A stretch of DNA of 64,000 nucleotides from Rhizobium anhuiense (GCF_003985145.1 NZ_ML133534.1:1-64000), one strand, 5' to 3'. Positions 8,863 to 17,463 are shown, numbered from the stretch's first letter. Numbers and translations are program-made. Notes: generated by a model from the sequence alone, not told the origin.

Positions 8863-9362
8863 GACGCTGCAACCCGACCCAGAGGAGTCCCGGCCAGTGC
8901 TCGGGATTTTTTGATCTTCTCCTGAAGTAGCAGGAATCCATGCATCAGCGCCTCGGGCCGCGGCGGGCAGCCGGGCACATGCACGTCCACCGGCACGAAG
9001 GTCTCCGCTCCCTGCACCACGGCATAGGTATTGTAGACCCCGCCCGAGATAGCGCAGGTGCCCATGGCGATAACCCAGCGCGGCTCCGGCATCTGGTCAT
9101 AGAGCCTGCGCACGACGGGAGCGAATTTCCGCGTCACGGTGCCGGCGATGATCATCACGTCGGACTGGCGCGGCGAAGGCCGGAACACCACGCCGAACCG
9201 GTCGAGATCATAGCGGGCGCACCCCGCCGAGATCATCTCGATGGCGCAGCAGGCAATTCCGAAGGTCTCGGGCCACAGCGCCGATTTTCGGCTCCAGTTG
9301 ATAACGCTCTCGGCCGTGGTGAACAGCACGCTGTCGCGGATCGCATTGTTTACGCCTCCCAT
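8859..9362 (-). CDS. nuoB: NADH-quinone oxidoreductase subunit B (N2 cluster)
   Basis: A 167-residue subunit that carries cluster N2, the last electron carrier before quinone. The ligands are visible as the tandem pair in FGIACCAIEM, the Cys in GTCAISGG and the Cys in GCPPRPEA. The start at 9362 (MGGVNNAI) lies inside the end of nuoA (13-nt overlap); longer upstream frames are nuoA shadow. The stop overlaps the nuoC start. Confidence 0.95.
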   Translation of the reverse strand: MGGVNNAIRDSVLFTTAESVINWSRKSALWPETFGIACCAIEMISAGCARYDLDRFGVVFRPSPRQSDVMIIAGTVTRKFAPVVRRLYDQMPEPRWVIAMGTCAISGGVYNTYAVVQGAETFVPVDVHVPGCPPRPEALMHGFLLLQEKIKKSRALAGTPLGRVAAS

Positions 9363-9715
9363 TCCAGTGCTCCCTTCAGCCAGGCGTAGGCGAAGCCCAC
9401 AAGAAGCAGAACTATGAAGACGAACATCTCGACATAACCGACGAGCCCGATGTCTTTCAGGACAACGGCCCAGGGAAAGAGGAACATCGTCTCGACATCG
9501 AAGACGACCAACAGGATCGCGAGAACAAAGAACTGCACCCTGAAGCGGCCCCCGGCGGCGTCGCCCGCTGGGTCCATGCCGCATTCGTAGGGCATGTTCT
9601 TTTCGGGATAGGGATTGGATGGGCGCAGCAGTGAGGAGACAAAAAGCGTCGCCCCTGTCACCAGAACAACTCCGGCGACCATGAAAAGAACCGGCAAGAA
9701 TTCCATTGCAGTCAT
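9350..9715 (-). CDS. nuoA: NADH-quinone oxidoreductase subunit A
   Basis: A 121-residue membrane subunit with three predicted helices. The conserved loop YECGMDP is present, followed by FRVQFFVLAILLVVFDVET, the family signature. The ATG at 9715 (MTAMEF) is chosen; 9706 and an upstream codon at 9736 are alternatives with no clear ribosome site separating them. It follows nuoN after a 150-bp gap, the only sizeable gap in the operon, which may hold an internal promoter for A-G. Confidence 0.93.
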   Translation of the reverse strand: MTAMEFLPVLFMVAGVVLVTGATLFVSSLLRPSNPYPEKNMPYECGMDPAGDAAGGRFRVQFFVLAILLVVFDVETMFLFPWAVVLKDIGLVGYVEMFVFIVLLLVGFAYAWLKGALEWEA

Positions 9716-9865
9716 ATCACTGCACCGGTTGCCCACTGCAGGCTCTTCTCGGGCCGCCGCCCCTGTTCAGGGCCGTAATGCGGTCGCCCCGGGGAAGCGA
9801 CTTGGGCAATCCTTTCTTGAGCTTCGAGTTTATTCCGTCGAGCAGATCATTGCAAATTCAATCGG

Positions 9866-11305
9866 TCAGCCGCCAAACACCGAGTTTTGAGCAAGCCTCA
9901 GAAACCACGCGGGAAACAGGCCGATGCCGATGGTGCCCAAGGCGGTGAAGGCGAGCGTGGCGCGCACCGAGGGCGTCAGCGCCGGGTCGAACGTCCTTTC
10001 CGGCTCGCGCATGTAGATCACCATGACGATGCGGATGTAAAAGTAGGCGGCGACGGCGCTCAGCAGCACCGCGATCACCGCCAGCATGACGAAACCTCGC
10101 TCGACGAGCGCGACCAGCACATAGAACTTGGCGAAGAACCCGGCCGTCGGCGGAATGCCGGCGAGCGAGAACAGATAGAGCAGCATCAGAAGCGCGAGCC
10201 CGGGACGGGACTTGGCGAAACCCGAGTAGTCTTCGATAACCTCGCCCGAGAAATTGCCGTTCCGCATCATGATGACGGTGGCGAAAATGCCGAGATTCAT
10301 CAAAGAGTATATCAGCAGGTAGAGCATCACGCTGGCGATCCCGTCGGCACCGCCGGCCACCACGCCGAAAAGGGCGAACCCGGCATGGGCGATGCTGGAA
10401 TAAGCGAGGAGCCGCTTGAAATTATCCTGCACCAGCGCCACGAAACTGCCGAGCGCCATCGTCACCACGGCAATGACCGCGACGATGATCCAAACGTCCG
10501 AGGCTGCTACCAGCGGGTTGAGGAACACCCGCAGGATTACTGCGAACCCCGCCGCCTTAGGGCCGACCGACATGAAGGCGGTGATCGTCGTCGGCGCGCC
10601 TTCATAGACGTCCGGCACCCACATATGGAACGGCACCGCGCCGACCTTGAAGACCAGCCCCGCGACGATGAAGACCACCGCCAGCAGCAATCCCGGATCG
10701 AGCGGGTCGCTGGTGACCGCCGCAGCCATCCCGTCCAGTTGCGTCGTGCCGGTGAGCCCGTACATCAACGAAACGCCGTAGAGGAAAATCCCGGTCGAGA
10801 CCGCGCCAAGGATTACGTATTTCAGCGCCGCTTCGTTCGACCGCCGCTCTCGCCGCAGGAAGCCGGTCAGCACATAGGTGCAGAGCACCATCAGTTCGAG
10901 GCCCACATAGATCGAGAGGAGATCGGTCGCCGAGGCCATGATCATCATTCCCGACAGCGAAAAGAGCAGCAGGACATAGTATTCGCTGCTCCCGATCCCC
11001 TCGATATCCGCATATTTTCGCGAAAGGAGGAATGTCAGGATGGTAGCCAGGTAGAACACAAACTTGAAGAAGACCGCGAAGCGATCGGCGATGAACATGC
11101 CCGTATAGGCCGGCCGCACCTCGCTTGAAAGAATGAGTGTCGCCAAGGCGGCAATCAGCACGGCCGCGACGGAGGCCCAGACAAGGAAATGTTCCTGCCC
11201 CTTGCGCACAAGCTGTCCCAGGATCAAAAGGATGCAGGCTCCAGTGATCACCACGATCTCGGGCAGGCTTGCGAGAGCCGACTGGAAAAGTGCTGCGGCA
11301 GTCAT
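9866..11305 (-). CDS. nuoN: NADH-quinone oxidoreductase subunit N
   Basis: A 479-residue antiporter-like membrane subunit with about 14 helices. The TM5 Glu lies in YVGLELMVLCTYVL and the TM7 Lys in GLVFKVGAVPFHMWVPDVYEGAP, both needed for proton translocation in the family. The length is normal. The start codon overlaps the nuoM stop (ATGA). Downstream 150 bp later comes nuoA, so the canonical A-to-N order is permuted here. Confidence 0.95.
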   Translation of the reverse strand: MTAAALFQSALASLPEIVVITGACILLILGQLVRKGQEHFLVWASVAAVLIAALATLILSSEVRPAYTGMFIADRFAVFFKFVFYLATILTFLLSRKYADIEGIGSSEYYVLLLFSLSGMMIMASATDLLSIYVGLELMVLCTYVLTGFLRRERRSNEAALKYVILGAVSTGIFLYGVSLMYGLTGTTQLDGMAAAVTSDPLDPGLLLAVVFIVAGLVFKVGAVPFHMWVPDVYEGAPTTITAFMSVGPKAAGFAVILRVFLNPLVAASDVWIIVAVIAVVTMALGSFVALVQDNFKRLLAYSSIAHAGFALFGVVAGGADGIASVMLYLLIYSLMNLGIFATVIMMRNGNFSGEVIEDYSGFAKSRPGLALLMLLYLFSLAGIPPTAGFFAKFYVLVALVERGFVMLAVIAVLLSAVAAYFYIRIVMVIYMREPERTFDPALTPSVRATLAFTALGTIGIGLFPAWFLRLAQNSVFGG

Positions 11306-12777
11306 TGGCCGCTCCCTTTATCATGCACCTGAGCCAGCAGATGCTTCACCGAGACGTCGATGATGTTGAGAAAGGGTTTTGGATAGAGCCCGACCCAAAC
11401 TACGAAGACGGCCAGCGGCACGATCGCAGCCATCTCACGGGCGTTCACGTCGCGTATTTTGAACCGGGCGCCGACGCTGGCTGGGCCAAGCGCGACTTTC
11501 CTGTACATGCCAAGCAGATAGGCCGCGCCCAACAACGCGCCAAAAACGGCGGGCGCGCCGACGGCCAGGTTGGCCGCAAAACCGCCCGACAGCACCAGCA
11601 GCTCGCCCACGAACGAATTCGTCCCCGGCAGCGCCATTGACGACAGAGTGAACAGCGCCAGAAACGCCGTATAGACCGGCGCCGCCTTCATCAGCCCGCC
11701 ATAATCCGCAATGCTACGCGTATGTGTCCGCTCGTAGATCAGGCCGACGAACAGGAACAACGCGCCGGTCGTTACGCCATGATTGAACATTTGCAGGATG
11801 CCGCCCTCGAGCCCGCGCAGGTTCAGCGCAAAAATCCCCAGCGTCACGAAGCCCATGTGGCTGATGCTGGAATAGGCCACCAGCTTCTTCAGGTCGTCCT
11901 GCGCCAGCGCAAGCAACCCGCCATAGACGATCGCAAGCGCCGAAAGCGAAAGCATCAGCGTCGAATAATACACCGACGCCTCTGGCAGCATCGGCAGCGA
12001 GAACCGCAGGAACCCGTAGGCGCCCATCTTCAGGAGCACCCCTGCAAGGATGATGCTGCCTGCCGTCGGCGCCTGCACATGGGCGTCCGGCAGCCAGGTA
12101 TGGACCGGCACCATCGGCACTTTGACGGCGAAGGCGATCAGGAAGGCGAAGAACAGCCAGGACTGGACCGGGAACGGCAAATCCTGCGCTGTCAGCGCGA
12201 GGATGTCGAAGGTCTCGCCGCCGTTGAAATAGAGCACGATGACACCGATCAGGAACAGGAGGCTGCCCGCCAGCGTGTAGAGGAAGAACTTGAACGCCGC
12301 ATAGACCCGGCCTTCGCCACCCCAGACGCCGATGATCAGGTACATCGGGATCAGCATCGCCTCCCAGAAGACGTAGAACAGGAACAGGTCGAGCGCGCAG
12401 AACACCCCCAGCATCAGCGCCTGCATGGTAAGCAGACTGACCATGAACTCCTTCAGCTTGCGATCGATCGCGACCCACGAGGCGAGCACGCAGATAGAGC
12501 CCAACAGCGCTGTCAGGAATACGAAGAGCGCGCTTATCCCGTCGATACCAAGCGCATAGGTGATCCCGAGCGCGGGCACCCATAGGCGCCTCTCGGTGAA
12601 CTGCATCTCGTGGGTCGTGGTGTTAAAGCTCGCCAGCATGGCGATGCAGAGAGCGAGGTCGAGGATGGTGACGGCCAGCGCGGTCCACCGCACCGCATCG
12701 TCGCTGCGCAGAAACATCAGAACCGCTGCCCCGGCGACGGGCGTGAATATGATGAGACTGAGTAGCGGGAATACCAT
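11302..12777 (-). CDS. nuoM: NADH-quinone oxidoreductase subunit M
   Basis: A 491-residue antiporter-like pump subunit. The TM5 Glu is in FYVFWEAMLIPMYLIIG, the TM7 Lys in AFAVKVPMVPVHTWLPDAH, and the distal NHGVTTGALFLFVGLIYER carries the Glu that replaces Lys in NuoM TM12. The start at 12777 (MVFPLLSL) is chosen; the 105 codons upstream in frame overlap the preceding subunit and are not membrane-like. It starts 8 bp after that gene and overlaps nuoN by 4 nt. Confidence 0.95.
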   Translation of the reverse strand: MVFPLLSLIIFTPVAGAAVLMFLRSDDAVRWTALAVTILDLALCIAMLASFNTTTHEMQFTERRLWVPALGITYALGIDGISALFVFLTALLGSICVLASWVAIDRKLKEFMVSLLTMQALMLGVFCALDLFLFYVFWEAMLIPMYLIIGVWGGEGRVYAAFKFFLYTLAGSLLFLIGVIVLYFNGGETFDILALTAQDLPFPVQSWLFFAFLIAFAVKVPMVPVHTWLPDAHVQAPTAGSIILAGVLLKMGAYGFLRFSLPMLPEASVYYSTLMLSLSALAIVYGGLLALAQDDLKKLVAYSSISHMGFVTLGIFALNLRGLEGGILQMFNHGVTTGALFLFVGLIYERTHTRSIADYGGLMKAAPVYTAFLALFTLSSMALPGTNSFVGELLVLSGGFAANLAVGAPAVFGALLGAAYLLGMYRKVALGPASVGARFKIRDVNAREMAAIVPLAVFVVWVGLYPKPFLNIIDVSVKHLLAQVHDKGSGQ

Positions 12778-12785
12778 CGCCCCCC

Positions 12786-14546
12786 CTACCGCGACGCCAC
12801 GGTGAAGACGACGGTGGCTGCGATCACACCGACGATCATCGCCAGCACGTAGTGGGTCACGACGCCGGTCTGGAGCCGCCGTAGCGCGCCGCCGCCACGC
12901 TGGATCGAGCGGGCGACGCCGTTCACGACGGCGTCCACGGCGGTGAGATCGATCCACAGCCCCGCCCGTGCCGCCCCATGCAGGAAGGGCAGCGCCGCCG
13001 TCTCGGACACGTCGCTCACCGCCTTTTCGTAGCGAGCCAGCGGTTTTCCGGCGATCCACATGAAGACTCGTGCGCCCTTGCGGTAGAACCAATCGGTGTC
13101 GATGCTGATCGTATTCTCGGGGTCGAGCGCCCTGAGGAATATGACAAAACCCAAGGCGGTGAACATCAGCACGCCAAGGCTCTCGGTGATATGGACGCCG
13201 GTGTAAGGTTCGAAGTCCACCGGATAGGGCAGAAGAGCGTAAAGCGGCTGGGGGAACACCCCGATCGCGATGCAGAGCACCGCCGCCATGCCCATCGCAA
13301 CCAGCATGTTGCGGGGCGGCTCCCGCGCCTCCAGCCCACGGTCGGTGCCAAAGAACATGTAGTATGGCAACTTCAGTCCGGTGTGCAGGAATGTCCCCGC
13401 CGACGCCATCGTCAGTGCCAACACCATCACAGCGCGGTGATCCTGTCCGGCGGCGGCAATCACCATCGACTTGGTGACGAAGCCGGAGAAGAACGGAAAC
13501 GCTGAGATTGCGAACGCGCCGATCATGTAGAGTGCCACGGTCAGCGGCATGGTCCTGTAGAGCCCGCCAAGCTCGGTGAGTTTGCGCCGGCCGGTGACGT
13601 AGATCACCGCTCCCGCTCCCATGAAGAGGAGCGCCTTGTAGAGGATGTGCGCGAAGGCATGACTGGTGGCCCCGTTCACTGCCATCTCGGTTCCGATGCC
13701 AATGCCCGCGACCATGTAGCCCACCTGGCTAACGATGTGATAGGCGAGCAGCCGCCGGCAGTCGTTCTCCAGCACCGCGTAGACGACACCGTAGAGCGCC
13801 ATCGCGGTGCCGAGCCAAACGAGAAGTTCAGTTCCCGGAAACGCCCGCGCCAGCACATAGACGGCGGTCTTGGTCGTGAAGGCGCTCATGAACACCGCGC
13901 CGGTGACAGTCGCCTCCGGGTAAGCGTCGGTCAGCCAGGCGTTGAGCGGCGGCACAGCGGCGTTGAGCATGAACCCGGCAAGGATCAGGTAAGCGCCGAC
14001 GCCCATCTCGCCTGCGATCGGGCCGAAGAGCAGCGAGCCAGTCGAGAGCCCAGAGAGAATGACGCCGCCCAGTAGGACGACGCCGCCAGTGATATGGACC
14101 ATGAGATACCGGAACCCGGCGGCGATCGCCTGTCGGCCGCCTTGGGCGAAGACCAGATAGGCAGAGGCAAACGCCATGCCTTCCCAGAACAGGTAGAGCG
14201 TCAGGTAGTCGCCGGCGAACACGACGCCGAGGGCGCTGCCGACGTAGACAAATGCAGCGACATGCTGGCCGGGGCGAGGCAGGTGCAGCGCATAGACCGT
14301 TCCGATCAGCGCCATGATGGTGAAAACGGTGGCGAAGACGATGCTCAGCTTGTCGACCTTGGCGATGAGGATTTCCTGCCCGATGAACTGCGTCGCGCCG
14401 TAGCTTCCCGGTTGTATCGTCAGCACGGCGAGGATCGCCAGCGCCGGGATCAGCAGCAGATAGGCTTTGCGGATCGATCCGTTCAGGAAAGGGATCGGCA
14501 GGGCGCCGAGAATGAACAGCAGGGCGGGATGGACGAAATCAGTCAT
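12786..14546 (-). CDS. NuoL/MrpD-like antiporter subunit of complex I
   Basis: A 586-residue polytopic protein. The body is of the proton-conducting antiporter family, with a TM5 Glu in LYLFWEGMAFASAYLV and a distal Lys in HILYKALLF. The TM7 motif reads FMLNAAVPPLNAWLTDAYPEA, so Asn stands where NuoL/NuoM have Lys. The last 120 residues are NuoL-like (DWFYRKG, then VDAVVNGVARSIQRG and RRLQTGVVTHYVLAM), suggesting that it supplies the NuoL position and lateral helix. It overlaps the small gene upstream by 8 nt. Databases often label such proteins Na+/H+ antiporter subunit D; whether it moves H+ or Na+ cannot be read from sequence. Confidence 0.85.
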   Translation of the reverse strand: MTDFVHPALLFILGALPIPFLNGSIRKAYLLLIPALAILAVLTIQPGSYGATQFIGQEILIAKVDKLSIVFATVFTIMALIGTVYALHLPRPGQHVAAFVYVGSALGVVFAGDYLTLYLFWEGMAFASAYLVFAQGGRQAIAAGFRYLMVHITGGVVLLGGVILSGLSTGSLLFGPIAGEMGVGAYLILAGFMLNAAVPPLNAWLTDAYPEATVTGAVFMSAFTTKTAVYVLARAFPGTELLVWLGTAMALYGVVYAVLENDCRRLLAYHIVSQVGYMVAGIGIGTEMAVNGATSHAFAHILYKALLFMGAGAVIYVTGRRKLTELGGLYRTMPLTVALYMIGAFAISAFPFFSGFVTKSMVIAAAGQDHRAVMVLALTMASAGTFLHTGLKLPYYMFFGTDRGLEAREPPRNMLVAMGMAAVLCIAIGVFPQPLYALLPYPVDFEPYTGVHITESLGVLMFTALGFVIFLRALDPENTISIDTDWFYRKGARVFMWIAGKPLARYEKAVSDVSETAALPFLHGAARAGLWIDLTAVDAVVNGVARSIQRGGGALRRLQTGVVTHYVLAMIVGVIAATVVFTVASR

Positions 14547-14793
14547 AATAGTCCTCGCGCCGCATGAGCCCAGCCCGATGGCCGAGGAACTTGGAAACGA
14601 AAATCAGCAGTACGCAGGATAAGAAGCCGTAGACGGCCGACCAGCCCGGCAGGCGGTCCCACAGGTATTCGGCGTGTTCACGGTGGACCAGAAAGTCGGC
14701 GATGACGATCAGAACGAGCACCAGATAGAACAGCCGGCGGCGCTGGCTCGCATGTTCCTCGTCACCAAAGAAGTCGACGACACGCTTGATCAT
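14539..14793 (-). CDS. Small two-helix membrane protein of the complex I cluster
   Basis: An 84-residue protein with two hydrophobic helices (about residues 20-36 and 50-68), a basic N-terminus and an acidic end MRREDYYD. Its ATG overlaps the stop of the MrpD/NuoN-like gene upstream (ATGA), and its 3' end overlaps the next antiporter gene, so it is translationally coupled on both sides. No standard Nuo subunit matches it. Its position between the two extra antiporter-like subunits suggests an accessory subunit that fits them together; this is inference. Confidence 0.75.
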   Translation of the reverse strand: MIKRVVDFFGDEEHASQRRRLFYLVLVLIVIADFLVHREHAEYLWDRLPGWSAVYGFLSCVLLIFVSKFLGHRAGLMRREDYYD

Positions 14794-16253
14794 CTGACAA
14801 CTCCTTCCGCCAGGGCGAGGAAATAGCCGGGAAAGATGCCCATCGACACCGACAAGATGGCGGTCGCAACCAGCGGGATCGTCATCATCGGAATTTCACG
14901 GACCGTGGCCGGGCTCTCCTGCGCTTCCGTCCCGAAAAAAGCGACATAGCTGACAGGCAGGAAATAAGCTGCGTTCAGGACCGAGCTCGCAAGGAGCACG
15001 ACCAGGAACGCAATTTCGCCCGCCTCCACCGAGCCCCGCGCCAGATACCACTTGCTGACGAAGCCCGCGGTCGGCGGCACCCCGATCATGCTCAGCGAGG
15101 CGACGAAAAAAGCACCCATCGTCCAAGGCAGCCTGCGGCCGATGCCGGCCATGTCGCTAATATTCCGCTTTCCCGACGCGCAAAAGATCGAGCCGGCGCA
15201 GAAGAAGAGGGTGATCTTGGAGAACGCATGAGCCGCAATGTGGATGATGCCGCCGACCATCGCGACCGGCGACAACAGAACCGCGCCCAGAACGATGTAG
15301 GAGAGCTGGCTGACCGTCGAATAGGCGAGCCTCGCCTTCAGGTCGTCCCGCGTCAGGGCATAGACGGACGCCATCAGGATCGTGAAGGAGACCAGATAGG
15401 CCGTGGCGATGCCCAGCCCCAGCCCGCCCACCAGCCCCGTGCCGAAAACGTGGAATACTACCCGCAGCACGCAGAACACGCCCATCTTGACCACGGCCAC
15501 TGCATGCAGGAGCGCGCTGACCGGTGTCGGCGCTACCATCGCGGCAGGCAGCCAGGCGTGCATCGGCATTACCGCAGCCTTGGCAAAACCGAAGAGATAG
15601 CAGAAATAGACGACCGTCAGCATCGGGGCCGAGGCATCGACCCGCGAGAGCAGCCCCCCCGCCACAAAATCGAGCGACCCCGCAATGTGGTAGGTCAACG
15701 CCAGCGCGGCGAGAAGCAGGCTTTTCGACGCGCCCATCAAATAGACGAGGTACTTGCGGCTGCCCGCCCATCCCTGTTCATCCTCGTGGTGGTAAACAAG
15801 CGGATAGGTCACGAGGCTAAGCATCTCGTAGAAGATCACCAGCGTGAACAGATTGGCGGAAAAGGCGCCCCCGACGGCCGCCGCGAGGCTGGTGGCGAAG
15901 CAGGCGAAGAACCTAGTCTGCGCATGCTCGTTCAAGTGGCGCATGTAGCCGATGGAATAGATCGCCGCCACGATCCACAAAAGCGACGAGACGGTGGCGA
16001 ATACCATGCCGAGCGCATCTACCCGGAAAGCGAAGTCTATCCCCGGCAAAATCTCGAACAGGCGCAAATCGACCGTCCCGCCCGCCAGCACCGTGGGCGC
16101 CATCGAGACGACAATCGCGAACATGGCGATTGCAGCGAGCGGCGAGACGATATCGCGGAGCTTCTCGCGGTTGTGCAGAAGGAGAACGGCAAGGGCCGCC
16201 AGGCCTGCTATGGCGACGGCAAGCAGCGGCCGGATCGATATCACCGGGTCCAA
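14790..16253 (-). CDS. MrpD/NuoN-like antiporter subunit, the additional pump subunit
   Basis: A 487-residue polytopic protein of the proton-conducting antiporter family. TM5 Glu in IFYEMLSLVTYPLVY, TM7 Lys in GFAKAAVMPMHAWLPAAM and a distal Lys in HAFSKITLFF are all intact, so it looks pump-competent. The start is read as TTG at 16253, five bases after the nuoK stop, with AAAGGA seven bases upstream; frames reaching to 16835 overlap nuoK and nuoJ and are shadow. It occupies the place where nuoL normally begins. MrpD and NuoN are the closest families by motif; it is not a canonical NuoL because it lacks the long C-terminal helix. Confidence 0.85.
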   Translation of the reverse strand: MDPVISIRPLLAVAIAGLAALAVLLLHNREKLRDIVSPLAAIAMFAIVVSMAPTVLAGGTVDLRLFEILPGIDFAFRVDALGMVFATVSSLLWIVAAIYSIGYMRHLNEHAQTRFFACFATSLAAAVGGAFSANLFTLVIFYEMLSLVTYPLVYHHEDEQGWAGSRKYLVYLMGASKSLLLAALALTYHIAGSLDFVAGGLLSRVDASAPMLTVVYFCYLFGFAKAAVMPMHAWLPAAMVAPTPVSALLHAVAVVKMGVFCVLRVVFHVFGTGLVGGLGLGIATAYLVSFTILMASVYALTRDDLKARLAYSTVSQLSYIVLGAVLLSPVAMVGGIIHIAAHAFSKITLFFCAGSIFCASGKRNISDMAGIGRRLPWTMGAFFVASLSMIGVPPTAGFVSKWYLARGSVEAGEIAFLVVLLASSVLNAAYFLPVSYVAFFGTEAQESPATVREIPMMTIPLVATAILSVSMGIFPGYFLALAEGVVR

Positions 16254-16258
16254 AGCCG

Positions 16259-16564
16259 CTATCCTTTCATCATGGTCACTTCGTCGACCTTGAGGGTGGA
16301 TTTGTTCCTCACGAGGGCGACCAGGATACCGAGGGCGACGGCAACTTCCGCCGCGGTGATTGCGATGACGAAGATCGCGAAGATCTGCCCGCGGAAATCG
16401 CCGTAGTAACGCCCGAAAGCGATGAAATTGATGTTGACCGAGTTGAGCAGCAGTTCCAGCGACATCAGCACGACCAGGATATTGCGCCTGACCAGCACGC
16501 CCGCTGCTCCGATCACGAACAGGACCACTCCGAGTAGAATGTACCACGAGAGCGGAACCATCAT
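16259..16564 (-). CDS. nuoK: NADH-quinone oxidoreductase subunit K
   Basis: A 101-residue membrane subunit with three helices, related to MrpC. The pattern RRNILVVLMSLELLLNSVNINFIAF contains the conserved Glu of helix 2 (quoted in parts: LVVLMSLELLLNSVN). AAEVAVALGI holds the second conserved Glu. The ATG at 16564 overlaps the nuoJ stop; a second ATG follows immediately. Confidence 0.95.
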   Translation of the reverse strand: MMVPLSWYILLGVVLFVIGAAGVLVRRNILVVLMSLELLLNSVNINFIAFGRYYGDFRGQIFAIFVIAITAAEVAVALGILVALVRNKSTLKVDEVTMMKG

Positions 16565-17061
16565 CCCTGCTCCTTCCGCGCCAGCACGATGGCGCCGACC
16601 AGGGCGGCCAGAAGGATGACGGACGCAGCTTCAAACGGCAGGAGATAGTCGGCGAAAAGTGTCGTGCCGAGCTGCCTGATCTGATCGCCGCCGCCCATGG
16701 CAGCGGGCTCTGTGATCGAAAAGCGGTCGCTCCAGAGCACCAGCACAAGCATCTCGATCCCGAGCAGGATGAGCAGCACCATGGCTGGCAGGTTGCGGCC
16801 CGGCAAGAACCGCTGCAACACCGCTTCACGTACATCGATCATCATGATCACGAACAGGAACAGGACCATGATCGCGCCGACATAGACGAAGATCTGGATC
16901 ACCGCGAGCAACGGCGCCTCGAGCATAACGAAGATTGCCGAGATGTTGAGGAAACACGCCATCAGCGCCAATGCGCTGTGCACCGGATTCCGGGCCAAGA
17001 CCACCGTCAGGGCCGTGATCACGGACACCGTAGCGAACAGAAGAAAGAACCCCGGATCCAT
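16561..17061 (-). CDS. nuoJ: NADH-quinone oxidoreductase subunit J
   Basis: A 166-residue membrane subunit with five predicted helices. The conserved YVGAIMVLFLFVIMM segment of helix 3 is intact. It is the first gene of the 14-gene minus-strand operon J-K-(MrpD-like)-(84 aa)-(L-like)-M-N-A-B-C-D-E-F-G, so the main promoter should lie in 17062-17390. The stop overlaps the nuoK start. Confidence 0.95.
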   Translation of the reverse strand: MDPGFFLLFATVSVITALTVVLARNPVHSALALMACFLNISAIFVMLEAPLLAVIQIFVYVGAIMVLFLFVIMMIDVREAVLQRFLPGRNLPAMVLLILLGIEMLVLVLWSDRFSITEPAAMGGGDQIRQLGTTLFADYLLPFEAASVILLAALVGAIVLARKEQG

Positions 17062-17390
17062 CGACGCCGACCCTCCGACGCGAACCGCTACCCGGCGCGA
17101 GACGGCCGGATTTGAGATTGCGCCGCAACTTCCGATGCGTTCACAAATTGTGCCCTAATATTGGATTTTTCACAAGATTATTGTCATTGGCGGAGCAAGA
17201 CCGGGTCGGTCCGGATGTGGCGAAGGTCGCTTGCGAAGCGCGCGCTTTCGATAGCGCCGCACCGATTTTATTGTTCTATAGGCAAATGGCTTGAGCCGGT
17301 CGGTACCGACGTTTTGTTACGGCGTAGTGGGAAATTTCTTCCAAATAACACCGGCTGTTTCGCCGAAGTTACAAGTCTCTGTGGCTTCAG
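17062..17390. promoter_or_regulatory. Upstream region of the minus-strand complex I operon
   Basis: Gene-free 329 bp between nuoJ and the right repeat. On the minus strand TTGTGA, 17 bases, then CACAAT (around 17176-17148) is a weak candidate promoter. CACAA/TTGTG motifs recur here (see the palindrome at 17142). No integrase or other mobility gene is seen. Confidence 0.45.
17142..17152. promoter_or_regulatory. Palindrome CACAAATTGTG upstream of nuoJ
   Basis: A perfect 11-bp palindrome 81 bp upstream of the nuoJ start. Another CACAA follows at 17171-17175, giving a spaced inverted pair with the TTGTG arm. It may be an operator or overlap the promoter; the regulator is unknown. Confidence 0.35.
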
Positions 17391-17404
17391 GCCCCCGCAA
17401 CCAA
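17391..17404 (+). repeat. Right direct repeat (attR candidate)
   Basis: The bases GCCCCCGCAACCAA repeat the 3' end of the initiator tRNA exactly, but nothing upstream folds as a tRNA. It is followed after 32 bp by an isolated terminator. Together with the copy at 114-127 it brackets the complex I cluster. Confidence 0.75.
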
Positions 17405-17436
17405 ATCCCACATAGACCGCCATACACACTGATACA

Positions 17437-17463
17437 AAAAGCCCGCCTCGTGCGGGCTTTTGG
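17437..17463 (+). terminator. Orphan rho-independent terminator beyond the right repeat
   Basis: Arms AAAAGCCCGC (17437-17446) and GCGGGCTTTT (17452-17461) form a 10-bp stem with a 5-nt loop. No gene lies immediately before it on the plus strand. It is best explained as the original terminator of the initiator tRNA, displaced by about 17 kb by the insertion. Confidence 0.8.

Noticed and set aside
9887..11128. A 413-codon plus-strand frame rich in His, Arg, Asp and Gln over nuoN
   Set aside because: This composition is typical of the reverse complement of a membrane protein gene; shadow of nuoN.
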